DNA from: Lumbricus terrestris
Taxonomy: Eukaryota > Annelida > Clitellata > Crassiclitellata > Lumbricidae
DNA length: 64,000 nucleotides
Assembly: GCA_949752735.1 (NCBI GenBank)
Contig: OX457037.1
Location: forward strand, 33,232,956 to 33,296,955
Reading direction: 5' to 3'
Under the pieces are notes generated by a model. The model made no database searches. It was not told where the DNA came from and saw only the letters and a list, made by a program, of their open reading frames with translations. A program made the translations under genes and the position numbers. Of the stretch, positions 10,899-24,700 are shown piece after piece; within the stretch, counting starts at the first letter, position 1; each line of letters begins with the position of its first letter.

Positions 10899-13800
10899 GT
10901 AAGACAACAGATGAATGCAAATGAATGCTTTGATAGTTGTTTTCATTGGCTCTTGTCCGGAGTGATGCTGAATTGCTGATAAGTTTTTGCTTGAAGTGGC
11001 ACTTTACAAATGTCAGATTGCAATCATAATCACAATAATTAGGTTTTCTTCTTCATTTTATTATATTATTATTATTACAATTTATTATTATTACAATTTA
11101 TTATTATTATTACAATTTATTATTATTATTATTATTACAATTTATTATTATTACAATTTTTTTATTATTATTAATTTTTTTATTATTATTACAATTTATT
11201 ATTACAATTTATTATTATTTTTAAAATTTATTATTATCATTACAATTTATTATTATTGCCATTTATTATTATTATTATTACAATTTATTATTATTACAAT
11301 TTATTATTATTATTGCAATTTATTATTATTATTATTATTGCAATTTATTATTATTACAATTTATTATTAAGATGATTAATTCGGTTGTTCTTTCACTCAT
11401 TCATTCCTCAGACAGACTTTGATTCTTTCCTTCATTCATTCACAGATTTTGACGAAAGGATTTCTTCTTTTCGTCTAACCTGAAGCAGAGTAGATGTGCA
11501 TCTTGCATCGACAGACCATTGCAATGATAAATTAGATGCATGCAGCCAATAAAGTGCATGACATGCATCTGACATGCGTGATGTATCAGACATGACCATA
11601 TTCTGAACTGTCAGGAACAATCCAAGCAGCTGCCCCTCCCTCCCCCAATGATTAGAATATCTATAATGCATGTAATGACGTTTGACGGGTGTAGTTATAA
11701 GGGCCGGGAAACAGAAGGAAAGGAGCTACGTAAGATGAAGACAAACATTTTCATACTAAATGAGAAAGTGTAAAGTAATTAATTGAATGAAATTAAAAAA
11801 CTAAGATGCCATTCTGGGGTTAGTGTAATATATACGTATGCAGAAATGTAAACACACACAAAACAAACACATGCACACACACTGTCATACACACATACAC
11901 ACACACACACAAACACATGCACACACTGTCATACACACATGCACACACACTGTCATACACACACACACAAACACATGCACACACTGTCATACACACATGC
12001 ACACACACTGTCATACACACACAAACACATGCACACACACTGTCATACACACATACACACACAAACACATGCACACACACTGTCATACACACATACACAC
12101 ACAAACACATGCACACACACTGTCATACACACATACGTGCATGCATAAACACACACATAAATGCACATACACACACACACAAAGACACACACACATGCAC
12201 CTACACAAAGGCTTAAGTCATTGATAGATGTTCAAAGAAGTTGCAGAGACTACGATTGCCAATGTCAGTATGTCTGACACCTGATTGTCGTCAGTCTGTT
12301 GGGAGTTGGCAGCACTTCTTCCATCTGACAGACGGTTCTTGGTGGACGGTTGCATGAATTTTGAATGCCACGTGACACGAACTATGCTTTATTGCGCAGG
12401 GTCGTTTCCCACAAAGTTTTCTACCCGGAAAAGTGATTACAGCCGATTCTGGAAACACAGTCTACCAGAAGGTTCATATAATATTATTTAATACTGTATG
12501 TACTATTTTTTTGTTTTAAATTGGTGCCGCGGTATGTTCTGCACCTCGTTGCCAAAAGGTCATAGTTTCAAATCTTCTTTAAGCCACTGTTGCTCACCCA
12601 AAATTGTCCGTAAGGCGAGGGGAAACCACCTCACTCATCTCATCTCCATGTGGCTGAAAAGTTAATGAACCTGCTGCCTTTGTACACACGTCATAGTCAT
12701 CATCATCTCTATGAGGGCTGTTAACGATTCAGATTTTTTTAAATAGTTAACTTCTTAGGAATCAACAATTAATTATTAAACTGACTAAATCTATTCTCCA
12801 ATTAGTAAGGACAAATATAAAAATTAACATTATTCGTTGTTTATGTTTAATGGTAGTATTTGTAGTTATGACTGACAATGAAATGCAACATGCATGGTTG
12901 TTGCATTGAGAGGTGGTACAACATGCATGGTTGTTGCATTGAAAGGTGGTACAACATGCATGGCTGTTGCATTGAAAGGTGGTACAACATGCATGGTTGT
13001 TGCATTGAAAGGTGGTACAACATGCATGGTTGTTGCATTGAAAGGTGGTACAACATGCATGGTTCTTACATTGATAGGTGGTACATTGGTACAACATGCA
13101 TGGTGGTTGCATTGAAAGGTGGTACAACATGCATGGTGCATCAACGAGTGATACAAATTGCCAGCCGTATGCAACGAACGAAAACCAACTGCGCTGTGTA
13201 TTGGTCAACATGCGCAATTAGGATTCTCTCGTTAACCGAACGATCATTTTGTTTGATTAATTTGCGTGGCAATTATTTTTGTAGAAAGGACAAACATCGA
13301 ATGTTTTGTCCACCAACGACGCTTCATCCAACGGTTACTCATTGCCGCGCAGTTCAGCCACCGCAGTTGCAAACGCGTTGTCATCACAGCGAACGTCGGA
13401 AGGAAACGCAGCGGAGACAACAAGCGTCAGAGACAAGCAACTCATCTCAGCATCAGCAACTGACGCCATTCCTCTCTACAGCTCACCACGGAGACTCGGT
13501 CTTCCGAACAACGATGCTCATCGTACGAACTGTTGCTCACAGAGCGCTCCACCGATGCAGGTGCGTCAGGTGGTGTCGGTGTACCTCGACAACGGTTGTC
13601 ACTGTGGTGGTGGCGGTGCCACGCGCTGCGTCCCTGTGACACGTGCGAGCGATCCGTACGGGACGCATTCCCTTCCGTACGCCACCACGCTCCAGGAGAC
13701 GGACACCAGCCGGATGTCGCAGTGCAGCTTCCAGTCGCAGCGCGGCCGTGACATTGTCTACGGGACGATGAACATGGCTTTGTTCGAGCGGAGGGTCTGT

Positions 13801-16800
13801 CCGAGGCACGCCGCCGCGTGTCACAAGCACTGTCACGCGGCGACTGATAACTACGACAACTCCATAAATCAGACGATCTACATGGCTTCGAAAGAGTCGA
13901 GGATGAGGAGGGTTGCGACGGAACGGACAAATCCGGCGCTCGAATGGAAAGACGAATGCGGCAAGATTGATCGATGCAAGGAGGCAATCGGAGGCGCTCG
14001 TCCAGGCAGCGTGGCAATGCGAGGCTATTTATTACAGGATCAGTCGGTGTCAGTGCAGCAGACAGGCATTCCGAGGGACAGCTACCAGCCTAAATTGGAA
14101 GGGGAGAGACGAAGCGAAGCGGAAGGTATGGTTGGAGACTCGGGTGGCGACGTGTGGCAGAAGCGCAAGTCTGTCGTCTCCATGGACTGGCCTCCACCAC
14201 CACCGCCGGAGTCGCCAGACACTACTGCGGCTCCTGCGCGTAATTTATCTCGTAATTCCGCAGCGTCGCTAAATCGTGTCATCGTCTCGACATCTTCGAA
14301 CGACGCAAAGCAGGAAGCCATGAAGATCGATCAAACGAGCGCCAGTCATGACGAACAGACCATGACCCAACCATGGCTGCCAATATCCACCACCTGCGAA
14401 ACAACAGCCACGACCACATCACATTCCATGGAAAGAAACTCCATTTCCAGATGCGATGAAACAGCTTTGAACGGCAACATCGCATGTCCTTCGCCCTCTA
14501 ACGTTGGCACAGCGGACGTTGTCACGTCAAAATCTGCATGGATCGCACCAAACGATATTATCCGCAGAACGTCGAGACCCGAGCGTGTCACGCCAACGGA
14601 AGTCGTTCGAGATGCGACGCGGCCAACGGAAAGGGCGATCGTCGTTGACGGCCGACAGGTTGACGCGGCGACAGCAGACGACCAATCGTCGAACGGCCAC
14701 AGCTCCGGTTCGTAAAAATTTCCTACGCTCGGTTTTCACGTTTTTCTCGGCTCTTACTCAGTCGTCATTTTCTCTGATTAACTGTGGCACATCCGAGGGA
14801 TCTAATTTGAATGCAGGGCTCGGCGTCCATTTCGTGAGATATCACAGTGTGCGTTGGCTGATGACATGAGATGGGATTAATGCACAATCGACCGTCATGA
14901 TGCCTTTGGGGATTCCGTCGTCGTGTCTTCTTGTGTGATCCCGCGTTCATGTTTAATGCAGCGACCGGTCGGTTATGCATGCGGAGTTGCGGACTACGTC
15001 TGGAATTCGGATCAAGATATTCTTAAAATCTGTGCTCTGTAATAAAAATTTATGTAGCACTGCTTTAAGGTGCAAACTAGACTTCAGATGAAGAAGATAT
15101 TCTTAAATTCTGTGCTCTGTACTAAAAATTTATGTAGCACTGTTTTAGGGTCAGTGTCGTAGCCAAGGATTTATGATGGAGGGGGTTTTGGGGGGTTTCA
15201 TGGCCTGGCCGTATGCCCTTTCTGACACCAACCCAACAGTATTGCAGTAAATGAAAAGGGAATAAAGTAACAAAGGGAATAAAGGAAGAAAAACAATTGT
15301 TAGGCCTACTACAAGCAATTGTTTTGTTTTTCCTTATTTAAGTGGATAAATAACCTTTAAAAACTTTTTCCTAGGCCAATGGGGGGTTTTAACCCCCAAT
15401 ACCCCTTGTCTGCCCCACTGTTTAAGGGGCAAACTAGAATTCAGATGAAGATATCTTTAAATTGTGTGCTCTTTGGTTCCAATCTGTATAGCACTGTTTA
15501 GGTTCACAGCATTTTTGCAGGGTATCATGCTCACAGAGAACTTTGGTCTGTAAAAATAACAGGCCAATAAAACAACATGTATTAAATGTAAAGCTAATAT
15601 CATGCCAGTAGTTCACATGAAGCAATGATCAATAACCATGCCTACATAACTCTGGAATAAATTGGAGCTCCAAATAGCGTACTGATCATGTCGGAAAGAT
15701 TAAATATTAAGTCGTTTTTACTGTCTGCAGTCATTACAATTTCCCACAAGCTATGCTGAAACAAGCTCTTATATCAAGTTACCAGCCTTTGGTGGATCGG
15801 TAAATATGGAAATGCATCTGTCTCCAGCTGAAAGCATTTCCATATTTGCAGAAGAAGACGCGTTTACCATTGCCAGCGGAATGGATGGTAGATACAAGGA
15901 CAAGCAGAGTGATGGAAGGGCGGACAGAAACAGACAGATGAATTGATATCTCACTGCAAACATCATTCTAAGCATTCAGTTACAGTTGTCAAACAACTGA
16001 ACAGAGCCAGACACACACGCAGACAGGCACACAGCCAGACAGACACACAGTCAGACAGACACACAGTCAGACAGACACACAGTCAGTCAGAAAACACACA
16101 GCCAGACAGACAAACAGCCAGACATGCACACAGCCAAACAGACACACAGCCAGATAGACACACAGTCAGTCAGACAAACAGCCAGACAGGCAAACAGCCA
16201 GACAGACAAGCAGCCTGACAGACACATAGCTGACATGCGGCCAGACAGACAGACACACAGCCAGACAGACAAACAGCCAGTCGGATACACAGCCTGACAG
16301 ACACACAGCCAGACAGACACACAGATGAATATCTGACAGATCTCTAAGCATTCATTTGCAGCTAGTCTAACATACAACGATTAAAGAGGCAGACAGACAG
16401 ACAGGCATACAGACGGAAGGCAGGCTGGCAGACAGGGATAGAGATTGATGGTGATGGGTATGGAGCGAGCAGGAATGCAGAAGGACGGTGAGGCGACGGC
16501 AGAGGAGACGCAGAGATTAGGAGCAATTTAAATGGGACGATTCGTCGTCGTCGTCGTCGTCGTCATGCAAACGCTTCTTCTTCCGCTTCTTCTTCCACTT
16601 CCTCGTCCGTGCCATCTTCCGCCGATGTCGGATTAATAAATCTTCGCATGGAAGACGGAAAGTGGCTTTTGTCCGCGTCCGGAAAGCTAATCAGGACATG
16701 CATTTCCATCGGTTTGATCATAGATGGAAACCGACTCGGTCCGTTTATTTCCATGCCGTCCGTCTTTTCCCTCTGTGACCGTTTGTTTTCCTTATACGTG

Positions 16801-19800
16801 GGATCGAAGGAATTTGTGTCGGCTGTCGATGTTTTTACAGACGTTAATGAATGGTAATGACTAATGACGTTTTGCTAATGTCTCGTAATTACCGCGCCAT
16901 ATAAATTGTCATTATTATTATTATTACCGTGTTTATTATTTGGTCACTCTTTAACCTTGTACTACAATGTATGAGAAATCAATGCAGCCGGGCATTAAAG
17001 GGTTAAATTTGGCCGCCATTTTGTTGTTGTTAGAGACTCCATAGACTTCGTTATCATTGAATGAGCAGCCATTCTATGATAGCACAACCTCTGCAGTCTC
17101 TAACAACCAGGGCTTAAAAAAATGTGGCTGAACGGTCATGGAAAATAAAATGCGTATCATTTTTAGATGTCGAAAGCCATGTACGAGGAAGTCCTAATTC
17201 TATTCATGCTTAGTTCATAATTGGTTTTGCAACGTTGATTTTAGCTATGCATTGTGGGGCAGCCAGATGGTTCCAGGTTTGAATCCACCTCAAGCCGCCT
17301 CTTAGGGACCTTGGGCAAGTCCTTCACTCGCAATTGCTCAACACTTCGGCATGAAACTCCAATTTAGTGGCCGTGCTGTAATCGGGAGTGCTTCTGAGTA
17401 GCATTTTGAAGAGCGCAATAACAGTTGCACAATGCACATGCGTAAGTGCATTGTGGAAATATTTGAAGACAGTCCAAAGACCAAGAGACATCCAGAGAAA
17501 GATGGCTGCACAACTGATTTAGTTTATTCATTCATTCATCTCAAGAATTTATATAGCGCCTCTTCAAGAAGCCCACTCAGAGGCACTCCCAGTTCAACCA
17601 CGGTGATATAAAGAAGTTTTAAGGAACCCGTAAAGCACTGATGAGTCAACCATAGTTTATTGTTTTCCCAGAACCTGTTTAAAATCCTCGAAATAATATT
17701 ACAATTCAAATTTAGATATAATTTGGTGAAATTCAATTCAATGCCTGACCTGGACTATTATGTAGCATTGATATAAAAATCCAGTGCTTTGGTATTATTC
17801 TATTTCTATCCATTGTTGTTGTTGTGATTGCAGTCATTAATAATTGAATAGTTTTTTTTATTGCTTTGGTTTGTTTCTAGATGGGGCAATGACTCAGAGC
17901 CAGCGGGAGGAGGCAGCAACGAGCAGTCTGAGCGGACCAGAGAAACAGCCGAGCAATGACCTGAGAAGAGATTCTGGCAGCTGGCCTGAATCGGCCGAAG
18001 TTCGTCGACTTATGACGTCCGACGTAAGTCAAATGACTTATGACATCCGACGTAAGTCAAATGATTTAATGACATCCGACATAAGTCAAATGACTTATGA
18101 CATCTGACGTAAGTCAAACGACTTATGACATCTGATGTAAGTGAAACGACTTATGACATCTGATCCGACGTAAGTCAAATGACCTATGACATCCGACTTA
18201 AGTCAAATGACTTATGACATCCGACATAAGTCAAATGACAGGTGTGACTTTGCCCACTTTGTGCAATGCTGCAATTTGAGAGGGATTACTGCTATGTAAT
18301 TTGACGGCGAAAGAGAATTATTTTTATGAGAGATTAAGATCCGAAATTAATTGTTGAGAAGGAAGTTTTATTACACAGTTGACCGTGCTACGTAATATGC
18401 ATTTTATTCAACTCCACATCTGGGTAGACATAATTTTCTGTGCATGAAATCTGAAATTGGAAATTTATTTTCAATCCATTATAACCAACCCAGTGACCCC
18501 AATGACTCCATCCATCAACCTGTTGTTTGTTATTCATCTGAATAAAACTTCAAGTCAAAGAAAACAAATAAATGCGGACATTTATATAGCACCGTTTCAT
18601 GACAACTACTCAGGAGTGCTCCTGACCCAGCAGGAAAAGTGTGCATATGTAATTCATTCCTGTATTAGTTCATTGCAGAAATCTATTAAGCATCCATCAA
18701 GAGAAGCTACACAGGAGCGCTCCTAACCCAAAGGAACTGCTCTGAGTAGATTGGAATAGAATGCATCAGAAAAAACGCTGGCAGCAATAAGCACAAGGCC
18801 AGTGCAGCTATTATGTATGTATGACATTGTATGTGTGCATAATGAAGATGCCTAATATGACAGCTTTGAAGTATCTCTCAGAAGCAATGCACATATGGCT
18901 AATAAGTGTGACTGATGGTACGTTGGCAGCATACACTGATCAGAGTCCACTGAATGAGAGGCATGTTATGACCGTAAGTGTAATAATGGTAAATGTAATA
19001 ACGATAAATGTAATAATGGTAAATGTAATAACAGTAAATCACTGTAAATGTGATAACAGTAAGCGTAATAACGGTAAATGTTATAACAGTAAACGTAGCA
19101 ACAGTAAATGTGATAACAGTAAGCGTAATGACAGTAAATATGAAAACAATAAGTGTAATAACAGTAAATGTGATAACAGTAAATTCAATAATACTAAATG
19201 TAATAACACTAAATGTAACAACAGTAAGTGTAACAATGGTGGTGGTAGATTAACAATGAAGATGTCATCTTGGCCACTTGCACATTTTTTTGGCAAACAT
19301 GTTACGCCCATATTATTATTTCCAGTTTCTTTTCCCAGTACCTCCCTCCTTTTCCGCCATAAATCATGACCTGGACTTGACACTGAAGCAGAAATCGATG
19401 TTCTCTGGGCTTTAGCTGTCAATGTGTAGATGCATTGAGTTTAAGATCATTTGGCTGATGCATAAATTTAAAAGATAATTATGTGACTTCAGGCAATATA
19501 CAATATATATATTATAATAAATATCAGGAATAAATTTAAAACAATTAGAATGAAGGCTGAAAAGCATTACTATGCTGTTGAATTTACCAAGCATGTTAAT
19601 AATTTAAAGAAAACTTGGACCCTCATTCGAAGTATAATTAAAATGGATGAACAACATATTAAAATTGAAGCACTAAAAATCAATGGAATAAGAAATGATG
19701 ACCCTAAAGTGATGGCTAATACTTTTAATAATCTCTTCTCTGACATCGCTCATACTCTTGCCAAACAAATTCCCGCTCCTAAATCTCCTTTTAACACATA

Positions 19801-21671
19801 CCTTGACCCGCCACTTCCTTATTCTTTTGGCTTGGTTCCTACTTCACCTGAGGAAATAAAAAATTTGAGCCACTTGATCCACGACAGTCACAGCCGTGGC
19901 GTTGATGATATCGACCCTCATATTGCTAATTCTTACATTTCTCAAGTCGCAACCCAACTAGCTGAAATAATTAATTGCTCCCTCAATACTGGAGTTGTAC
20001 CTGATGCTATAAAAATTGCAAAAATAGTCCCTATTTTTAAAAAGGGTGACAGGGAGAACCCTTCTAACTATAGGCCCATATCCATTCTTCCTTTTTTTGC
20101 CAAGTATTTTGAAAAAATAATGCATGATAGGCTCAATAAATATGTAGAAAAATCTCATATTATTTTTCCATACCAATATGGCTTTCAATCTGGTCGATCT
20201 ACTTTTATGCCTTTAATTGATATGTATGATAAAATTTCTAAGGCATTTGAAAACAATGAATATTCTATTGGTATCTTCTTCGATTTAGCAAAGGCCTTCG
20301 ATACTGTGAATCATGAGATCCTATTAAAAAAATTAGCTAATTATGGCATCAGAGGCATCCAATTAGCTTGGTTTACCAGTTATCTCGAAAGACGTCTCCA
20401 GTGTGTTTCCTGCAATGGAGCTCTCTCAGACTTTAGAGTTGTTAGATATGGTGTGCCCCAAGGTTCTAATCTCGGACCCTTGCTTTTTCTTCTATACATT
20501 AATGACTTGCCTAATATATCTCCTACTCTTTCATTCATCTTGTTTGCTGATGATACAAATGTCTTCTACTCTCATAAATCCTACCAGAGTCTAATGCAAA
20601 CAGTAAACAATGAACTTATCTTCATAGCCGAATGGTTCTCTGCTAATAGACTCTCCTTAAACATTGATAAAACTAACTTTATGCTCTTTCGAACTAATAA
20701 AAAGATGTGCCCCCAGAATGAATTGCAACTGTCTATCAATGATACCTCCATAACGCAGGTTAGCTCCACTAAATTTCTTGGTGTGTACATAGATCAACAC
20801 CTCACATGGAATGATCATATTAAATATATCTCTGCCAAGGTTGCAAAAAGTGTTGGTATCCTTCGTCGAACTTCCCATATACTCCCCCCCACTATCCGTG
20901 TTAAATTGTACTACTCATTAATATATCCTTATCTCTCATACTGTAATTTAGTTTGGGCATCTACATATAAATCCAGGGTCAATAAATTAGTACTTCTCCA
21001 AAAACGTGCAATACGTATCATAGCTGGAGTTAAGCCTTTTATTCACTCAAGTCCTTTATTTCAATCATTTAATTTATTAAAGTTTCACCAAATAATGACT
21101 TTCCAGATAGGAGTCTTTATGTATCGGTTCACCCATGATCTTCTTCCCCTTAACTTTGCAGGGTATTTCCAAAAAGGATCTGAAATTCACTGCTATTCCA
21201 CCAGGAACTCCTCTCATTATCGAGCCATATCCGCTCGTTTAAACTCAAGAAGATTCCATATTAAATATACTGGACCAGGTATATGGAACTCGTTTCCTAG
21301 TCATGTTCAACAAGCTTCCAGTTTACAAAGAGCAAAAACATTACTGCGCAACTACTTGGTTAATGACTGCAAAGATATTTAACCTTGTAGGCACTGATTT
21401 TATTTTATTATTATTTGTTGTGTTTGTTTTGCGTTCTTTAGTTAAGTTTACTACATTAATTGTCATCTCATGCTGTTCTTTTAGCCTATTGTTCAATTCA
21501 TTATGTCAACCGTCTAGCCATCTGTTAAAATTGCATATGTAATTAGGTGTCCCTGTTAGCGGGATATTCATCCCTTAGGGCCTTCCTTGTTACCATCCGA
21601 TAATGTGAAGCATGTTATACTATGTCTATTGTGTATGTTGATGGTTGGTTACAATAAATGAATTGAAATTG

Positions 21672-21713
<42 letters not shown>

Positions 21714-24700
21714 TGTGATAATTGTGGAAAAATAACTGGGGGGGTTGGACCATTATCCACTTGGAATTGGGGTGTAAAAAACATACTTTAACATGGGGCT
21801 CTAAGAAAGACTGGGGGGGTCGAAACCCCCCAACCCCCCCGGCAATTCTCACCCTGTATATACACACACACACACAACTCGCTCTCTGCTATTGAGCATA
21901 GCTTCTGTGTTCAATTGTTCATGCATGCAGTACTGCATTTGGATTGGTTGCTATATATGGTCCATTTTCCCTCCTTGATTACATGAACTGGTATTTTAAA
22001 TGCTGTATCTCAACTATCTTGTGAGATTGCTGGGTTTGGTTAGCTGTCTTATTACTTTATATATTTATTATTTATATATATATTCGTTTAATATGGGAAA
22101 AATACAGGTTGACAAGACCGCAGCTCAGTAACATGGAAGGGAAGTACTACGGCTTACACAGTCGCTGGTTGAGAAGGCACTTGTAGATGGCTCTTGAAAT
22201 AAAGTTTTTATCGTCCTTCGGTGGCAACTCAAAGTTATGCTGTTCAAAACGTTGCATTATTGTCAACAAGAAGAGGAATTGACCATAAAATCAGTGTGAT
22301 GAATGCTTAACCTAAGTTAACCCTTTACCGACCAAAGTGTTGTAAATGATATGAGAAACTCTTTTCAGTAAAGCAGCATTAAATGCCTGTTCTGCTCCCA
22401 TACTTCCTCAAAACAGCCTGGTAGCTTCTCTGTGGTGATATAATTTTCCTTCTGAAGAACAAGCTCCTTGTTCTGTGTCTGCCTAATTTTGTAGATCGTT
22501 GAAGGCATTCTATTTGATTGCAGTCTTACGCTGTCAGATGCGAGAGCATATCCGAGGAGTTTTCTTACCATAGAGGAGCTCCATAAATGAGCACTCAACG
22601 CGAGTGCGGCGGTCGTCGTTTGACAGTCGGTAAACAGACGTGTGTGTGTGTGTTTGACTTGGTGCTATAGATTTCTGGTTCGGAGGGAGGAAGTGACGCG
22701 GAGGATGGCTACGACTGCAGCAGCCTCCACACGATGCCATCTCAAGCATCATTCGCCAGCAAGAGCACTGTTGTTCGGAGGGCAGGGTAAGTTATCATCC
22801 GCTGCCGTACATCATCGCTTTCCATCTCATTTGAAACTGAACCTCGGACTTCAATTAGTAGACCGAAGTATCTGATTTCTTTCTGCTTCTGCACGTTTAT
22901 ACAGCTTGATATTTCAGGGCTTAAAGTGTGGCTGGACGGTCATGGACGGCGTCCAAGGGCGGATACAGAAATTTTCGAAGGGGGGGGCCAAAGTCCTATG
23001 GAACTACTTTTGGGGGGCTACGTCTACTTTTCGAGCAAAATAGCTGGTGAAAAAAAGAAATTTTTGAAATGGGGGGGCCATGGCCGGATTGGCCCCCCCC
23101 TGGATCCGCCCCTGACGGCGTCCAAGCATTTATTTTCATATCTGAACGCCGTCCTGTCATTATTATAGGACAGCACAACATGGAATGGTAAGGGGCGTCC
23201 AGGCACTTCTTTTTCTACATTTTAAGCACTGGTTTTAGTTATTTGTTATAGGACCTTCTGAAAATTCTTTCTTATTATGCTAATTCAATCTGAAATCCGA
23301 TAAGAGCATGGTCTTTAGGAAAAACATTTAATCTATTCTCTGTAAGGAACTATTAGTCGAATGGCTGGAAAAGTCACCAGCCAATAATTCATGAGGCATG
23401 TCCTCCTGGTCACCCTGGTGCATTGCACCTATGTCAATTCTTCTTCACTGGTTTGACGGGCTATGTGGCATGTGCATTGAATTGTTGCTCATCAGTTTCA
23501 TAGGCCAATTTTTCCCCAGATGGGTCGCCACTCAGGTTTTTTTTAGCGTGCAGTTGTACACAAAATGTGCAGTTCTAAATGGATTTGTGCAGTTGTAGAA
23601 GCACTTCTGCGCAGTTAAAACTAGCTTAAAAGTTCATTTTCTTCCGATTGGGAGTGATTTACTATGGAAGATGGATAAGGAAGGAAAGGGTTGTGCAATT
23701 CTAAAAATTTCTAAAAAATAGCCCTGTCGCCACTCCAACGCAAGTAGATCAGATCACAGCAAGCTGATCATGCCAGCGTTGACTCCCTCAGTCATCCGAA
23801 TTTACTCCTTGACCCCCAGAGTGGGGGGAGTGGCAGAGCTGGTTATAGCTCCAGCAATCCGCTTTTTGTACCTTCTATAATTAATTGGCCACTCTAAACG
23901 AGTGTGCTCCTTGGGTGGCACCATGTAGAGAGGTATTGCTGGACTATGATGTCCTATGCATAACAGAAAAGCGGCATTTCCTGGCATTTTGAAGGACTCC
24001 CCCTTGCCAACCTCAGAGCCAACCTCACATTTGCCATGGGTTCGTGCAAAATACATGAAACCGTACCAATGGCATTCTACATGGAGTTGTTGGCATTTGA
24101 GGCAATGTTTTATGTTTCTTTTATCTTGGTTCCATTAAGGATGAAGAATGATGACACACAAATTAAGTTTTGTCTGCATGTGCACTTGTTATAGCGCCCC
24201 TTCAAGCACTCTACTCAGAGGCGCTCCTGACTGCACAGCAGACACTGCATCGGAGTTTCACGCCGAAGCGCTGAGCAATTGCGAGTGAAGAACTTGCCCA
24301 TGGTCCCTGCGCGGCGACTTGAGGTGGATTCGAGCCTCAAACCTTCCGGCTTCAAGGCAAAGACGCCACCACTACACCACCGCGCCCCAGTGCTCATGAC
24401 CCTCAGTTGCCTTTGCTTAGTAAATATTGTTTTAAAATTTTCAGTCATTATGCTGTTTTCATGCAGGTGGCTGACTGTTAAGAACTGGCTAGTTCGTCGG
24501 AAGCGCAAGATTGAGTTGGCTTCAAAGAGAACGTGGAAGAGGTACTGGGTCTGCCTGAAGGGAAACATTCTGCTCTTCTATGTTGCGGAGGATGGTGCTC
24601 CTATCACTGACAATGCTTCTCCACGACATAAACTCGGTCTGTGACATCTCTAGGATGCATTTGACAATTAATTGATTATTGCCAATTTAAACACAGTGCT

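Noticed and set aside
11838..12224. Regularly spaced blocks that look like a CRISPR array
   Set aside because: Both repeat and spacer are CA-rich simple sequence in a eukaryotic intron; no unique spacers.
12878..13639. 253-codon plus-strand frame starting in [12 protein letters not shown] repeats
   Set aside because: The first part is the 33-bp minisatellite and the rest is exon 2 read in the wrong frame; exon 2 in the +1 frame joins exon 1 in phase.
13442..14017. 191-codon minus-strand frame opposite exon 2
   Set aside because: Antisense shadow of a CpG-rich coding exon; no family features.
16609..16857. 82-codon frame in intron 2 as an extra sif/TIAM exon
   Set aside because: No suitable acceptor/donor pair in the needed phase, and exon 2 to exon 3 can join directly.
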